From Amanita rubescens (lineage: Eukaryota > Basidiomycota > Agaricomycetes > Agaricales > Amanitaceae), in contig WION01000173.1 in assembly GCA_015039365.1 (NCBI GenBank), positions 47,909 to 111,908 on the forward strand: a stretch of 64,000 nt of DNA. Reading direction: 5' to 3'. The position numbers and the translations under genes are program-made. Positions 43,557 through 54,169 of this stretch are shown in pieces. A model generated the notes under the pieces. That model had not been told where the DNA came from. It saw only the letters and a list, made by a program, of their open reading frames with translations, and made no database searches. Positions within the stretch are counted from its first letter, which is position 1; the number at the start of each line of letters is the position of its first letter.

Positions 43557-45010
43557 TCATTCAGCTCCTTCCAAACTAGCATCAAACTGCGTCAACAGCA
43601 GCCTCTCTATCCACCCATCTTTGGGGAATTGTTTTTCCCATTGATTATGCAGATGGACAGCAAATATTTTGTGTAACACCTGATCCAACCCACCGCCCTT
43701 TTCTAGTCCTAGTCCCATGGTCCATTTTCCTGACTTGTGATCAGGCACGAAAGGATCTGGTAAACGGTTGTCTATCCGGCACGAACGTCCGTCATTGAAG
43801 CAGAATGGGAGGATCTTGAAAGGCGGAACTCCCCCCGCAACCAGACGCCGCCACAACTTCAAGTAGAGAATGGAGCCCCAATCTGTGGTACCAGATCGTG
43901 GAGCACGCGACGTGTTTATGACGTGGAACGCCTCGCACAAGTACGGCGAATGTTTCCGGAATCGCATGAGCGCACCATTAAGAGCCGTGTACTTTTTGTC
44001 TTGATACACAAGGGTCGCATCAACCGGAGCTTCGCAAAAAAGTGTGGAGTACCGCACTCACCGTAACAATCCCACTGAGTGACAAACTCGTGCTCGAGAA
44101 GAGGTTCCAAGTCCCTCGTGAGCAAAGAATCCATATCCACCCACACGCCCCCATAATTCCACAACAAAAGCAACCGGATGAGATCCCCGTCCACCCACGC
44201 CTTTTGATCATGAATCGCCAATAACGCGCTTCCATCCAACTCCGTCCCCCTCGCCAACGACGGAATATCCACAACTTGCATCTCAAACTGCGCCGGATAC
44301 TTTTCCAAATACGACTTCAAAATCCCATTATTCGTCAAATCCCCATTGGACCACAACACGAGTTTTGTCCGACGCAAATCCTGCGTGGCGAAGAAAGATT
44401 TCAGCATCAACTCCTGCCTCGGTCCGAACTCTCTCAAGTCTGTCCTCCAATAAGTATGGAACGGAACTCGGCCCTCCGACCACGGCGTCCCGGGCGTACC
44501 CAACGGCGGTCGAGAAGAAGGCGGGATCGGTTGGACCGTCCCAGCAAAATCATAACAGTCCAATCCAAAGCGCATCATCATCCCAGCTTGCACTTCGTTC
44601 TTTTTTGGTCCGTAAACGGCTTCGGATATATTGTACAACACGCTCGCGCGAGACGCGTCGAAACACCCTGCGAGAGGTGGAGTTGGCTCGATTTCATCCG
44701 TCGCCCATGTGCGAGAGTAGAATGCTAGTTCGATGTGTGGCTCGTATAGGTAAAACCCGTAGATTAGGCAGAGAACGATGGTGGGTATGAAATATTTGAG
44801 GAGTGTGCGGGGTCTGAGACGGCACCGGAAACATGGCGTATTTTTGTGCCTGGGTGACCTGTACGTGGAGCTTTCTGGTGACGGGGAAGAGGAGGAACGT
44901 GGCCGTCGACGGGACTGAAGTGCGTGTAGCGGTAATCTGTCTTGTTCATCTTCGGCCGACACGCCCATCATGGACGTTGCTGTCAAGCCAGATTTCTTTA
45001 GCCGCAGCAT
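43557..45010 (-). CDS. Type II membrane glycosyltransferase with DXD motif
   Basis: Likely a Golgi glycosyltransferase of the sugar-binding DXD family (Och1-like fold group); donor and acceptor unknown. Two exons, 44062-45010 and 43557-43999, with a 62-base intron (donor GTGAGT, acceptor ATCAAG); 463 aa. A short Arg/Ser-rich cytosolic tail precedes a single membrane helix (YFIPTIVLCLIYGFYLY, about residues 73-90). The catalytic region includes FHTYWRTDL, LVLWSNGDL and the metal site GGVWVDMDSLL (DMD). C-terminal blocks include SPYLCEAFH and TTDWGSILY. The acceptor was chosen at the AG giving DKKYTALNGALMRF in phase. It is convergent with SDH5, 238 bases apart. Confidence 0.85.
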
Positions 45011-45531
45011 GACCGTGACACTTGTTCGGCGTATACGCTTTTTTTCTTTACTATTGCTACATAGCGGTCTCTCGTGTCATTGGTCCAACGGACTCGGGAG
45101 ATGCCATGTATTCGTAGTCTATCTAACGGGTGACAAAAAAGATAGACGATAGTGTACCACCACAACAATTCTCCCTCCCAATCACAGCCAACACTAAGAT
45201 CAACCGACCAAACCAGTCACTACACACTACGAAACGAGGGCGAGCATTCAACGTTCGAAGTTGGGCAGGCAATAATATGGCAGACGATTAACGGAACCTT
45301 CGCAAGACGGGGATATGTATGGGCATATAGAATCAGAAGGGCGTCGGATTGTACATGACGGGATGGGTTTGATGATACAAGGGGGAAGAACGCAGATTAA
45401 TGTTATTGGTTGGTGTAATGATTAGGCGGCCCCACTCTTGAATTGCTTGCTTCGAATGTGGATATAGATCAGACTCGGTCGATTGTTCCGTTTGATGACT
45501 CTTCATGGGCTCCATCCATACCTCCGATCTC
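45011..45531. other. Intergenic between glycosyltransferase start and DHH1 end
   Basis: It should contain the glycosyltransferase promoter and the DHH1 3' flank. No supported frame. Confidence 0.5.
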
Positions 45532-47188
45532 TCATCGACTAACGGGAACGCCGCCACGATACACCGGCGTACCTCGTGCCTGAGGAGTTGACATCGGGGC
45601 ATTAGGCGATACACCATTCGGCCGGACCTGTTGCGGCTGAGTTCCGTTACTGGTGTATGCTACTTGACCATTCTTGATAGGCGGTGCCTGCGCCTGGGTT
45701 CTCGGCTGCTGTTGATGCTGCTGCTGCTTGGTGTTGTTGTGCCTGGCTCGGCCTTTGTGTCATTTCTTCCGGCATGCTGCTAGGCGCAACATACAGACTC
45801 CGATCGATATTCTGAGGAATGGGTTGAATCTCCGTCCCGAGTTCCTGCTCGATTCTATACAAATTGAACCGGTCCTCGTATGTAACAAGATTGACGGCGA
45901 GACCTAAATGTCCGAACCGCCCAGAACGTCCAATACGATGAAGATAAGTTTCGCTGTTCTTTGGGAAATCAAAGTTGATGACGACGTTTACGGCTTGGAT
46001 GTCGATTCCACGTGTAAGAAGATCAGAACAGACGAGGTTGCGGCATACGCCATTACGGAAATCATGGAAAACACGGTTGCGATGCGATTGCAGCATCTTT
46101 GCGTGAGAGTAGAAGCACGAATATCCAAGCTCTGTCACCTTTTTGGCCAAGAGCTCGACACGTTGAGTAGAATTACAAAAGATGATAGATTGGTTGATTT
46201 GCAACTAGAAATATAGATGAATGATTCTGAAGCATCTTTGCAAACGCCACTCACTTTAGAGAAGAGGGTGTTCAAGCAATGCACTTTCTGCCGCTCTTCT
46301 ACATAAGCGTAATATTGTGTAACGCCACGCAGGGTAAGTTCTTCCATGAGGTTGATTTCATACGGCAACTTCATGTGCTTGTCCTATGGTTACCGGCGGA
46401 TCAATTTTGAGCGAGAAGATGTGAAATAAATAAAAATGCGCACTTTGAAATCCTTCACAATCATGGGAAATGTGGCACTGAATAGCATAACCTGCCTATC
46501 GTTAGGCAAGAACGAAAGTAGTTGCTCCATTACCGGAGCAAATTCGGGCGAAAGTAGTTTATCTGCCTCGTCCATCACGAAGACTGGGCATTCTGAAAGG
46601 TCGGCGACGTGTTTTCCAGCGAGGTCCAATATACGTCCGGGGGTTCCAACGAGAACGTGCACTGTTTCTGACAAGCGGAGAATATCATCTTTGAGGGTTG
46701 TCCCACCGGTGGTCACCATGACTTGAACACCCATGTGTTTTCCTAATATTTTACACACTTGAGATGTTTGTAAGGCGAGCTCACGAGTAGGCACGAGGAG
46801 AAGAGCCTGCATTTTGCTCTTATTGATGTCTATCTGTTGGAGGGCAGGGATGACAAAGGCGGCTGTTTTTCCGGTGCCATTCTTGGCCCGGGCGAGGATA
46901 TCACGTTTGGTTAGGGCGATTGGGATGGCTTCTTCTTGAATGGGTGAGGGTTTTTCGAAACCAGCTTCAAAGATACCCATGAGGAGTTCTCGGCGTAGAT
47001 ACATGTCTTCAAATTCTAGACCTTTTGTTGCGGTGACATCCTCTGTTTGAGGACGTAGATCTTTCGGTGGTGCACGGAGACCGACTTTCCAGTTGTCATT
47101 TGAGGGTCTGATGAAAAATGAGCAAGAGTGGCATAGATACGAGACGAAGAGCACACGTTGAAGAGGTTGATGGACCTGTTTGCGACAT
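45532..47188 (-). CDS. DHH1: DEAD-box RNA helicase Dhh1/DDX6
   Basis: A cytoplasmic helicase that promotes mRNA decapping and translational repression in P-bodies. Exons: 47157-47188, 46444-47107, 46255-46383, 45647-46204. The N-terminus reads [20 protein letters not shown] across intron 1. Motifs: [31 protein letters not shown], then [16 protein letters not shown] and HRIGRSGR; these match the Dhh1 subfamily closely. As read, the frame ends at 45647 (460 aa) after a Gln/Ala stretch. In the +1 frame, starting at the CAG repeat (about 45715), a Pro/Gln/Gly-rich tail ([19 protein letters not shown] to [13 protein letters not shown]) stays open to 45532 and looks like the normal Dhh1 tail. I therefore extend the feature to 45532 and flag a one-base frame conflict. 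Confidence 0.93.
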
Positions 47189-47352
47189 TTCGAGCTTGGA
47201 GCGAAGAGGAGCAGAAGGACTGAGGAACTAAGCGGGCGGTTGGTATCTGCAGATGGGTGAGAGACAAGTTCAAAGCGACGAATTCAAAAAGGTCGCGAGC
47301 TTTCACACGCTCATGCCAACACGTAAATTATAGTCTGTGCCTATCTATCTTT

Positions 47353-48098
47353 TCACGGAAATCCTAGTATGTACTCTTTCATCGCCTTCTCCCAATAACT
47401 GCACGACTTTTCGCATTCTTTCTCCATATCTTTTCCAATCCCACCCAAAACCAGTTGGAGTTCTTCTTTGTTTTTCGTGTCTCCAGCAAAGTATCTTCTC
47501 TTCTGTACCGCACCAAGCACGTTATCTTCAACTTGCTTGTAGGTCTCAGATCCAGGTTTTACCAAGGCTTCCAACAGTTCCACAATTGATTTGAGGGCAA
47601 TCTGCTCCAGAATAGGGTAATGATGAACCATTGAGCCAGGCGTTCCGCAAACAACAGGACAATCAGGATTAGGACATCCAGGCGGATCAGCGTATCCAAT
47701 CAGAGTCCCATTTGCAGCATAGACATTGCGTTGACATTTTCCGTGAAAGTAGCCTGCGAAAATAGCATTTTGTAGAGTAGCTGGCGCCTTGTCGTGATAA
47801 CCAGTCAGAATCGGCGCCAAGTAGTCCAAGGGTGTTTTTTGTGGAGGATAGATTTGATTTGGAAGCATTCTTGATGATATTTCGTTCGACTATGCGCGCA
47901 TATAGTCAGACTAGGCGCGTATTGGGAAGACGAATGACCCACTATCTTTGTCAAGACTGACTGAACTGGATCTGAATAGTTGCCGACGAAGACTTCCGTA
48001 ACCCCGGTTATACATTCGCCTTCGCAACAAAGCACGGCTAGTGGAAAGACGAGGAATAGCAGCACAGCTGTGTATTGGCGGGGGAGTGGGTATCCCAT
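47353..48098 (-). CDS. Secreted cysteine-containing protein of unknown function
   Basis: Two exons, 47943-48098 and 47353-47889, joined across a 53-base intron (donor GTGGGT, acceptor CATAG) in phase; 230 aa. The N-terminus is a signal peptide (RQYTAVLLFLVFPLAVLCC). The mature part has ISNEISSRMLPNQIYPP across the junction, then ILTGYHDKAPATLQNAIFAG, a Cys/Pro cluster (GCPNPDCPVVCGTPGSM), and a C-terminal helix with CEKSCSYWEKAMKEY. Paired cysteines and the leader suggest an extracellular, disulfide-bonded protein. I do not recognise the family. The same frame stays open upstream to 48593; the signal peptide argues for the start at 48098. Confidence 0.7.
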
Positions 48099-49930
48099 AG
48101 TGAACGGTATGAACGAAGAGACTTTGTGACGTGACATTAAGCTTAGGGTAACCATGTCATTGTCATTAATAGCATTCTGCTTCCAATTCTTCGCGAAGCT
48201 GAGATACGTCGGACAGAAACCTGACCTTCGCTTCTTAGTCCAGATCAGTGGCTGCCTGCAACGTTGAATCAGTACACCTATCAGATCTCTGCGCCATTTA
48301 GTACACTGAACCAGGTTCAGACTACCCGCCAGAAACGTCTCTCGCACCAGAACGTCAGTAACGATAATATGTCTATCTTTGATTGAGGCGGCGCCTATAG
48401 CCGAGCGTTTCCACCCAGTCCAACCCTGAGTAGGCCCGCGAAATTTGTTCAGCACAGCAGCAGCAACATGATAATTGCCGGCTAAAGCTGCCCTGGCTCT
48501 ATTTCCATGTTGTTCCGTTAATGGAGCGTCGCGTAAGAATCCGATAAAGGACCCTCTTTTCTCTCTAAGCAGCGAGTCGAAGGTTTGGACCATTGACTTG
48601 TTTCTAAATGTCCCTAGGTCGAATTGACACCGGGTGAGTTATCAAGCAATCTCGATGCGCGCGGTAAATTACCCACTTACAAAGTGTTCCCAAGGTCGGT
48701 CCTGGCTCGCGAACGAAGGTGGCGCGAACTGACAAGTTTTTCATACCGCGTGTTCAGTTACTTATCTGAACACGCGTTTTGTTCATATTACGGCAAGAGG
48801 GACCTCTCGGCCTTGCCAATTTTACGCAGTAAAGCCCTTGAAGCAGGTTGTTCCTTCATCTTCCGTGATTCTGCTTTCAAGACACGCTCATGATTCCGTC
48901 CTTGTATGGATCGCTCCTTGGGCTCCCGGGTCACGTAATTACACGTAGAATGTGGCGTGAATGGAGTGACTCGGTCATAATGTTCTTTTGTGTGGATACT
49001 ATGAGGTTCCTAGTAGCTGGTCCATAGCCTCGCGCTCGGCCTTCAATTCCCGAGGTCGACTTCCTCTCCCAAGTATGGGGTGGCGAATATCGATTGAAGT
49101 TCCTAGGTAACAGGGATGCAACCCAAGTCAAGGTTAAGCTCGGTTGTAGATCTAGCGTCGCGAAGATCTCCGTTTGCTCCTTCATTGGGCCCGCCCTGGT
49201 ATCAATCCGCATTCACGTCCTAGCGTGTAGTCTCGACCGCTTTCATCGTATCGACCTCTAGAATCAATTTTCCAATCAGAAATGAGGGTACTATACCCTT
49301 TACCACCTCCGTCGATACCCATTTCTCCGTTCTTATCGTTTGTGTCGTGGATAAAAATGGACGAATGATACGTCATGTCAGCACTTCTAATGATTTCGTA
49401 AACCCTTTCTTATCGAGGCCGCCGTTATCCGAGACAGAAAACTTTTCGCCCTCGTCGTATCATTCCCCTAGGAGGTCACATTGACGTCAAAGGACGAACA
49501 TGCTACTCCATACAGTGGCGTCGTACTGAGCATGAGCCCCCTAATTGAACTGTGACGAACAATGTCGCAAAACCAACAGGTTACAACTGTCACGTTCGTC
49601 GCTTATCCATCATTTGGGAAATGATGAACCTGTAAGGTCTGGGATGTGCGAGGATGAGCGACGTTTTCTAAAGTCGAATGGAACTGTTCGCAGCTCTAAT
49701 CTTTGATTTGCGTTCGCAGCCTATTCCGATTCATTAGCAATGCCACTTTCAACGTGCGCTCTATAGACCATATACAGAATCATCGTCACAAAGTCACCAC
49801 GGAGTCAATTGGAAGACAAGGGATATCAAGATATCAGATAAGGACGCAGTCGCGATAAACGTACAACAAAAGCAAAACGGGGCAACAAATAATGAGCGTG
49901 ACGACACTAAGAAGATAACGTAAACAAACA
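48099..49930. other. Long region without a confident gene
   Basis: The minus-strand frame of the secreted protein continues upstream for 165 codons (48099-48593) with fairly natural composition (GNRARAALAGNYHVAAAVLN, RHIIVTDVLVRETFLAGS). It may be a separate small or decayed gene. From 48600 to 49930 only short frames are seen, with no domain, tRNA or repeat that I can support. Confidence 0.4.
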
Positions 49931-51609
49931 TTAGGCCCGACGCAACCAACCAACTTCGAGGCCAGTCATAGAGCGTAAGCTCTCAGGATAAGCACGGTTG
50001 CTTTCCTTCAAGAGGCCCGCAATTTGGCGGCACACATTCATCGGGTAGTATAGATATTCCGCTTGCGGAAACCCTGGGTACTTGTTCAAGACGCTACGAG
50101 ACAAAGTAAACAGTCAGCACGATAAGAGTGCTACTTGCCTAGAGCGCACCTATTCAAGTCAATCGGGTCCTCCGACGGCCCGAAAAGCTTGTACAGCACC
50201 TTCGCTGCATGTATCGCTGCATTTTTAGGGCTGGCACGGGGCGTCCTCATGTTATATGCAAGGCGGATGCTTGGTTTGAACATCCACAGCTTGGAGGATA
50301 GTGAGCTTGCAGAAACATTCACAAATGACATATACTAACCAACATGCGAGGACGTTCGTCTTCCTCGTCAAAAATGACAAACCGGTAAGTAGCATGTGCC
50401 TGCACGAATTCGTTCATATCTCCAACCACGAATGCTGAGAGGGGTATTCTAGGTAGGTCTGGAACAACATGAACATTTTCCTCGTGTACAATACAAAGAA
50501 AGACGTACTCGCATGTAGAGCTGATTGGTCGGATCGCATACTTGAGGATTCTGTAGGTGGTAGGCGGGCCGTGGCCATTTCCCTGCTGATTTCCCTGACA
50601 GCGACCAAGGACGGCACCACAGATGCAGCGAACAAGACACCACGCTTCACCTCGCTGAAAGCACAATGTATTAATTAGCAAAACAATAAATAGATGTGAA
50701 GGGTAAGTAGAAGGTGAAATGTTTCCCCAACTGTAGCTCCCGCAACATTGAACTTGAAACACGAGAGTTGTTTATCAGAGAATTTAATTTAGGACGGTTT
50801 GTATCAACCGAGAACCGTCGCTTCTCGCAATGGGTCACGTCTATCAGTTATCAGGACCCATGAACCCTAGGGCTAACGATTTCCTGACATCAATGACGTT
50901 GTCCCGAAAGGAGGCACGACAGTCATTGGTGGACAGCCAATGCCGGTCTTCTTGTTCGTCCAAAGCAAAGCATAGGAGTCGATTAATGTAATATAATGCT
51001 CACCTTTGTTGCTTCGACAACGTATAGATTGGCCTTTGAGATGCACGCGTCTTCAAACAGGATGTAGCTTCCTCCGACTAAAGCCTGATCTGGTTGGGGC
51101 CAAAAGCCCATTTTACCGTGTTTCACGACCTGTTCATGAAGTTTCTGATCCGGGTGGCACATCCAAGCATCTATGAGCTCCTGCCAGTGCTCTGAAGGCA
51201 AGTCTCTATAATCGACGATGCCAGACGACTGTATGACAGGAAGCGAACAGGAGGTGCAGGCAAAGGTTGATGGTCGACATGACATAAGCTGAGATGCATT
51301 AAGCAGAGGAGCGTCGTCGTCGTCCGGAAATGGAAGCTCAGACGACAAAAGTGTCGGTAGCTTAACCTCAAAATAGCTATTCTGCAGCCTCACTGGCTTC
51401 TTTCCCAGAAGAACGCGCCCAGGGAGCGGCAGAGGACCAGATATACAGTTTCCACTCTTCACAATGAAGCTTTCGCCGCTCTCCGTTGAACCCGGTGAAG
51501 AGGGAACTTCAAGCTCCACTTCAATACCGGAGGTTGTGCCGGCCACCTGGAGAAATACTATAATATGTCGGAGATTTTCGTGATTCTCCGCAACGTATGC
51601 AATATCCAT
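49931..51609 (-). CDS. HECT-like E3 ubiquitin ligase, UBE3D (E2-binding protein) family
   Basis: Family members bind an E2 enzyme and act in ubiquitin transfer; specific role here unknown. Exons: 51004-51609, 50340-50654, 50150-50289, 49931-50093; 407 aa in agreeing phase. Family blocks: DYRDLPSEHWQELIDAWMCH, GGSYILFEDACI, a cysteine turn RCICGAVLGRC after the second exon starts, then PISSTCEYVFLC, LWMFKPSIRLAY across exons 2-3, AAKVLYKLFG, and a C-terminal end QAEYLYYPMNVCRQIAGLLKE. Intron 1 is 349 bases, long for this genome; a further small exon could lie at about 50870-50965. The start codon lies 26 bases after the stop of the upstream gene on the same strand. Confidence 0.78.
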
Positions 51610-51635
51610 TTCAACTAGGGTGCGGCCCGTCAGTT

Positions 51636-53453
51636 TCAGGTCATCTGAAGAAACATGTGCGCACCTAACGGTTCGGCATTCGACGCTTTAGACTTGCTCT
51701 TTGATACGTGGGAGCCAGAAGCCGGCGATCTGGACCCCGACCTCAGCCACGGAAGGTGTGGGGCGGACATACTCCTGTTCCGAGTGTTTTTCTTCGCCTT
51801 TGGTTCATTAATTTCCGGTGGCGGGCTCATTCGATCTTGGGCTGGCTCGCTCAGCGCACTCATTTCCTTTTCTAGTGGCTCCGCGGGAGCCGGTTCTCGA
51901 ATAAACTCGGGCAAAGTCAACAGCGCGTGTGGATCCCTTGTTCGAGGATGATACACGGCGTCCTGTGAACGTAACCTTCCTGAGCCGGAGTGCCGGACAA
52001 GCCCCGCAACGAAGGCCTCACGCTGGTCGACAATGAAAACCGCGAGTAATGCTTCCTGCAAATGAACTGCTTACCTCCTCCTGTTCGCGTTGCTTGACCT
52101 TTTCAAGTCTCTTCTGCATTCCTCCTTCCAGAACAAAAGACTGGTCATTCAGTGAACGTTCGGATGCTTTACCGAGAAGATCGAGGATATTCTCCAATTC
52201 ACCGACATCCGCCTTGTCTTCCCGGCTTGATCGTGAGGTCGACGATCCTTCCTGCCGGGCTCTTTCCATTTGTGCGAGCTTGGCAGACTTGAGTTCAACG
52301 CGTTGGTTATGTAGCTGCGGCGTGACTTGGTACAGTCTATCAATAGCCATGGTAACATTTTCGAGATCAATCCGCATCTTTTCGTCTACGGGTCTTGACG
52401 ACATTAGAGAACTAGAATCCCTGCTTTTCACGTCCTCCAGCGACATTCGGTGCTCTTCGTAGTCGGGAGGGGCTTCATTACTGTATAGCTCATGGTCATA
52501 CTGCGGAGGTAAGACGCCGTCCGGCGGTGATCGAAAGAGATCCTCGGCACGTTCTCGACACAATGATAAGATAGTTTCGAGTTCATCATCGATGCGCGAC
52601 CATAGGAGAGCGGCCTCGACGACCAATACGGGAGGAGCGCTTGGACCAAGAATGCTGGGTTGAGATGATAGCCCCTCAAACCGTAGATCATTCAGCTGTC
52701 GGGCGAGATCAGAAAGTAACTCAGATGAAGATAAGGGTTCCACGTTTTGAGAATGTGATGTCGGTGACAGCTGCTCCCTTCTCGAAGCGGCAGCGCTTAT
52801 GGTAGATAGTCGATTAAAGTGGGCCAGTAAGGAAACCAATGCCCTTGCAAGGGTATCGTCTGCCTGGGCCAGTAAAGGAGAAATCCGCTCGACGTGCATC
52901 CTTAATTCGTGGATAAGCTCGGCATCCGTGGTAGATCGGCTATATTCAATCATTTCTTGTGGTGGGTCTCGGTTACGGAGATTAGTGACGAGAGTTTGTA
53001 GAGCACTCGATGAATCGAGTCCATCTTGAAGAGAATCTGTCCCTTCAGAACCACCAGGCAGAGAATGTCGACGGCCTGAAACGATCGGGTTCCAGTTCTC
53101 TGGTATAGATAAAAGGTTGTTCAGTGCCATCAGACACGATCGTTGGACGTATGCAATGGAGGGAAGGATTTCATGCTGTGAACAGGGAGGGATTCATATA
53201 TCATTCCTATACCCATTATAAGTAATAAACGTACAAGAACAGTCCGGGACGTCTCCAAGGGCGCGTCATTTTCGGTTTCTAAATCAATCAGCGCCGTATT
53301 GTTGTTAACTTCGAGCGTGGTTCCGTCGTGTGGCTGTTCGGTTTCGCGAATCTGCTGTAGTTCATTAATCGGAAAGGGTGCAGGAACATCTGCGAGATTT
53401 GAAGGTCGTTCCACAAACTCGGACAGCTCGCCTGTCCGAGTTAAAGTAGCCAT
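51636..53453 (-). CDS. Coiled-coil, Ser/Pro-rich protein of unknown function
   Basis: Three exons: 53235-53453, 52075-53175, 51636-52022; 568 aa. The second intron (52 bases, 52023-52074) was chosen over a 19-base alternative because it joins KQREQEE to REAFVAGLVRH in phase. The protein has an N-terminal Asp/Glu-rich part, HEILPSIAYVQRSCLMALNN at the first junction, helical stretches with heptad-like spacing (ALLWSRIDDELETILSLCRE; ENVTMAIDRLYQVTPQLHNQ), a PPDYEEH motif, and a basic Ser-rich C-terminus (RNRSMSAPHL, SKSKSKAS). No catalytic motif is seen. It is possibly a scaffold or adaptor. A 50-base intron with GTGCGC and CTAG ends could instead join its last exon in phase to the downstream UBE3D-like gene. 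Confidence 0.65.
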
Positions 53454-54169
53454 GGCAGATAGAAGCTGTATGAGTAGGCATTTTCAGAACGAAACCCTGC
53501 CACGGAGCCAACTCACCGGCCAAAAAAGCCTGAGATCAAACAAGCATAAATATAGCTCAATTCCGAGTCGTACACTACCATCACCAACCCAAAACCCAGA
53601 TCTTAGTGCTTATTCAACGGCAGGAAATGATACACGCAATCGCGTCAGGAACATGATTCCCGGCTACAATGGCAGTTTGCTCAGCAAGCCATCACGTCCA
53701 GATGTGACCGATGTGCAAACGTGAGTTCCCAGCTTTGGCTAGCAGAGCGACACGACTTCTTTACCCTACAGATAAAGGGTTAACGACGATCTAGGGTTTT
53801 TAATGCTCAGTGCGACACCGTAGCCGAAATGACTTGCTTGCTACGCCAGGTCACGTGATTACCTGGCTCGTTTGTGTGTTCAGGGCCAAATGCGTAAGAG
53901 CGGTACGATCGGGAACCGGCGATTGGTTCAATTGACGTTGCACGTTACTTATGGGCAGGATGCACATGTCCTCAAATGTCCAATTATGCCTCATACACCG
54001 GCGCAGCTCTAAATTCCGCGATCGCGCTGGTTCCTGTGAACATGGACCCTCCGACACGATGTCCTAAACAAGTCCGTTGGCACATTCATGATAATGCGCC
54101 TATATAAGAGCTCCTACTTCTTGGTCTCGGCCTTGACTGCTCTGGTTCCTATTCCACAAACCATCAGCC
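53454..54169. other. Divergent intergenic region
   Basis: 716 bases between the coiled-coil gene (minus) and the WD40 gene (plus). It holds a perfect 7-base inverted repeat around CACGTGA (GCCAGGT...ACCTGGC, 53846-53867). No coding exon is supported. Confidence 0.5.
54101..54108 (+). promoter_or_regulatory. Putative TATA box of the membrane/WD40 gene
   Basis: TATATAAG lies 62 bases upstream of the start codon at 54170, followed by a CT-rich leader and CCATCAGCC before the ATG. Confidence 0.5.

Noticed and set aside
52056..52074. A 19-base intron in the coiled-coil gene
   Set aside because: Too short; a 52-base intron with the same donor restores phase and sequence sense.
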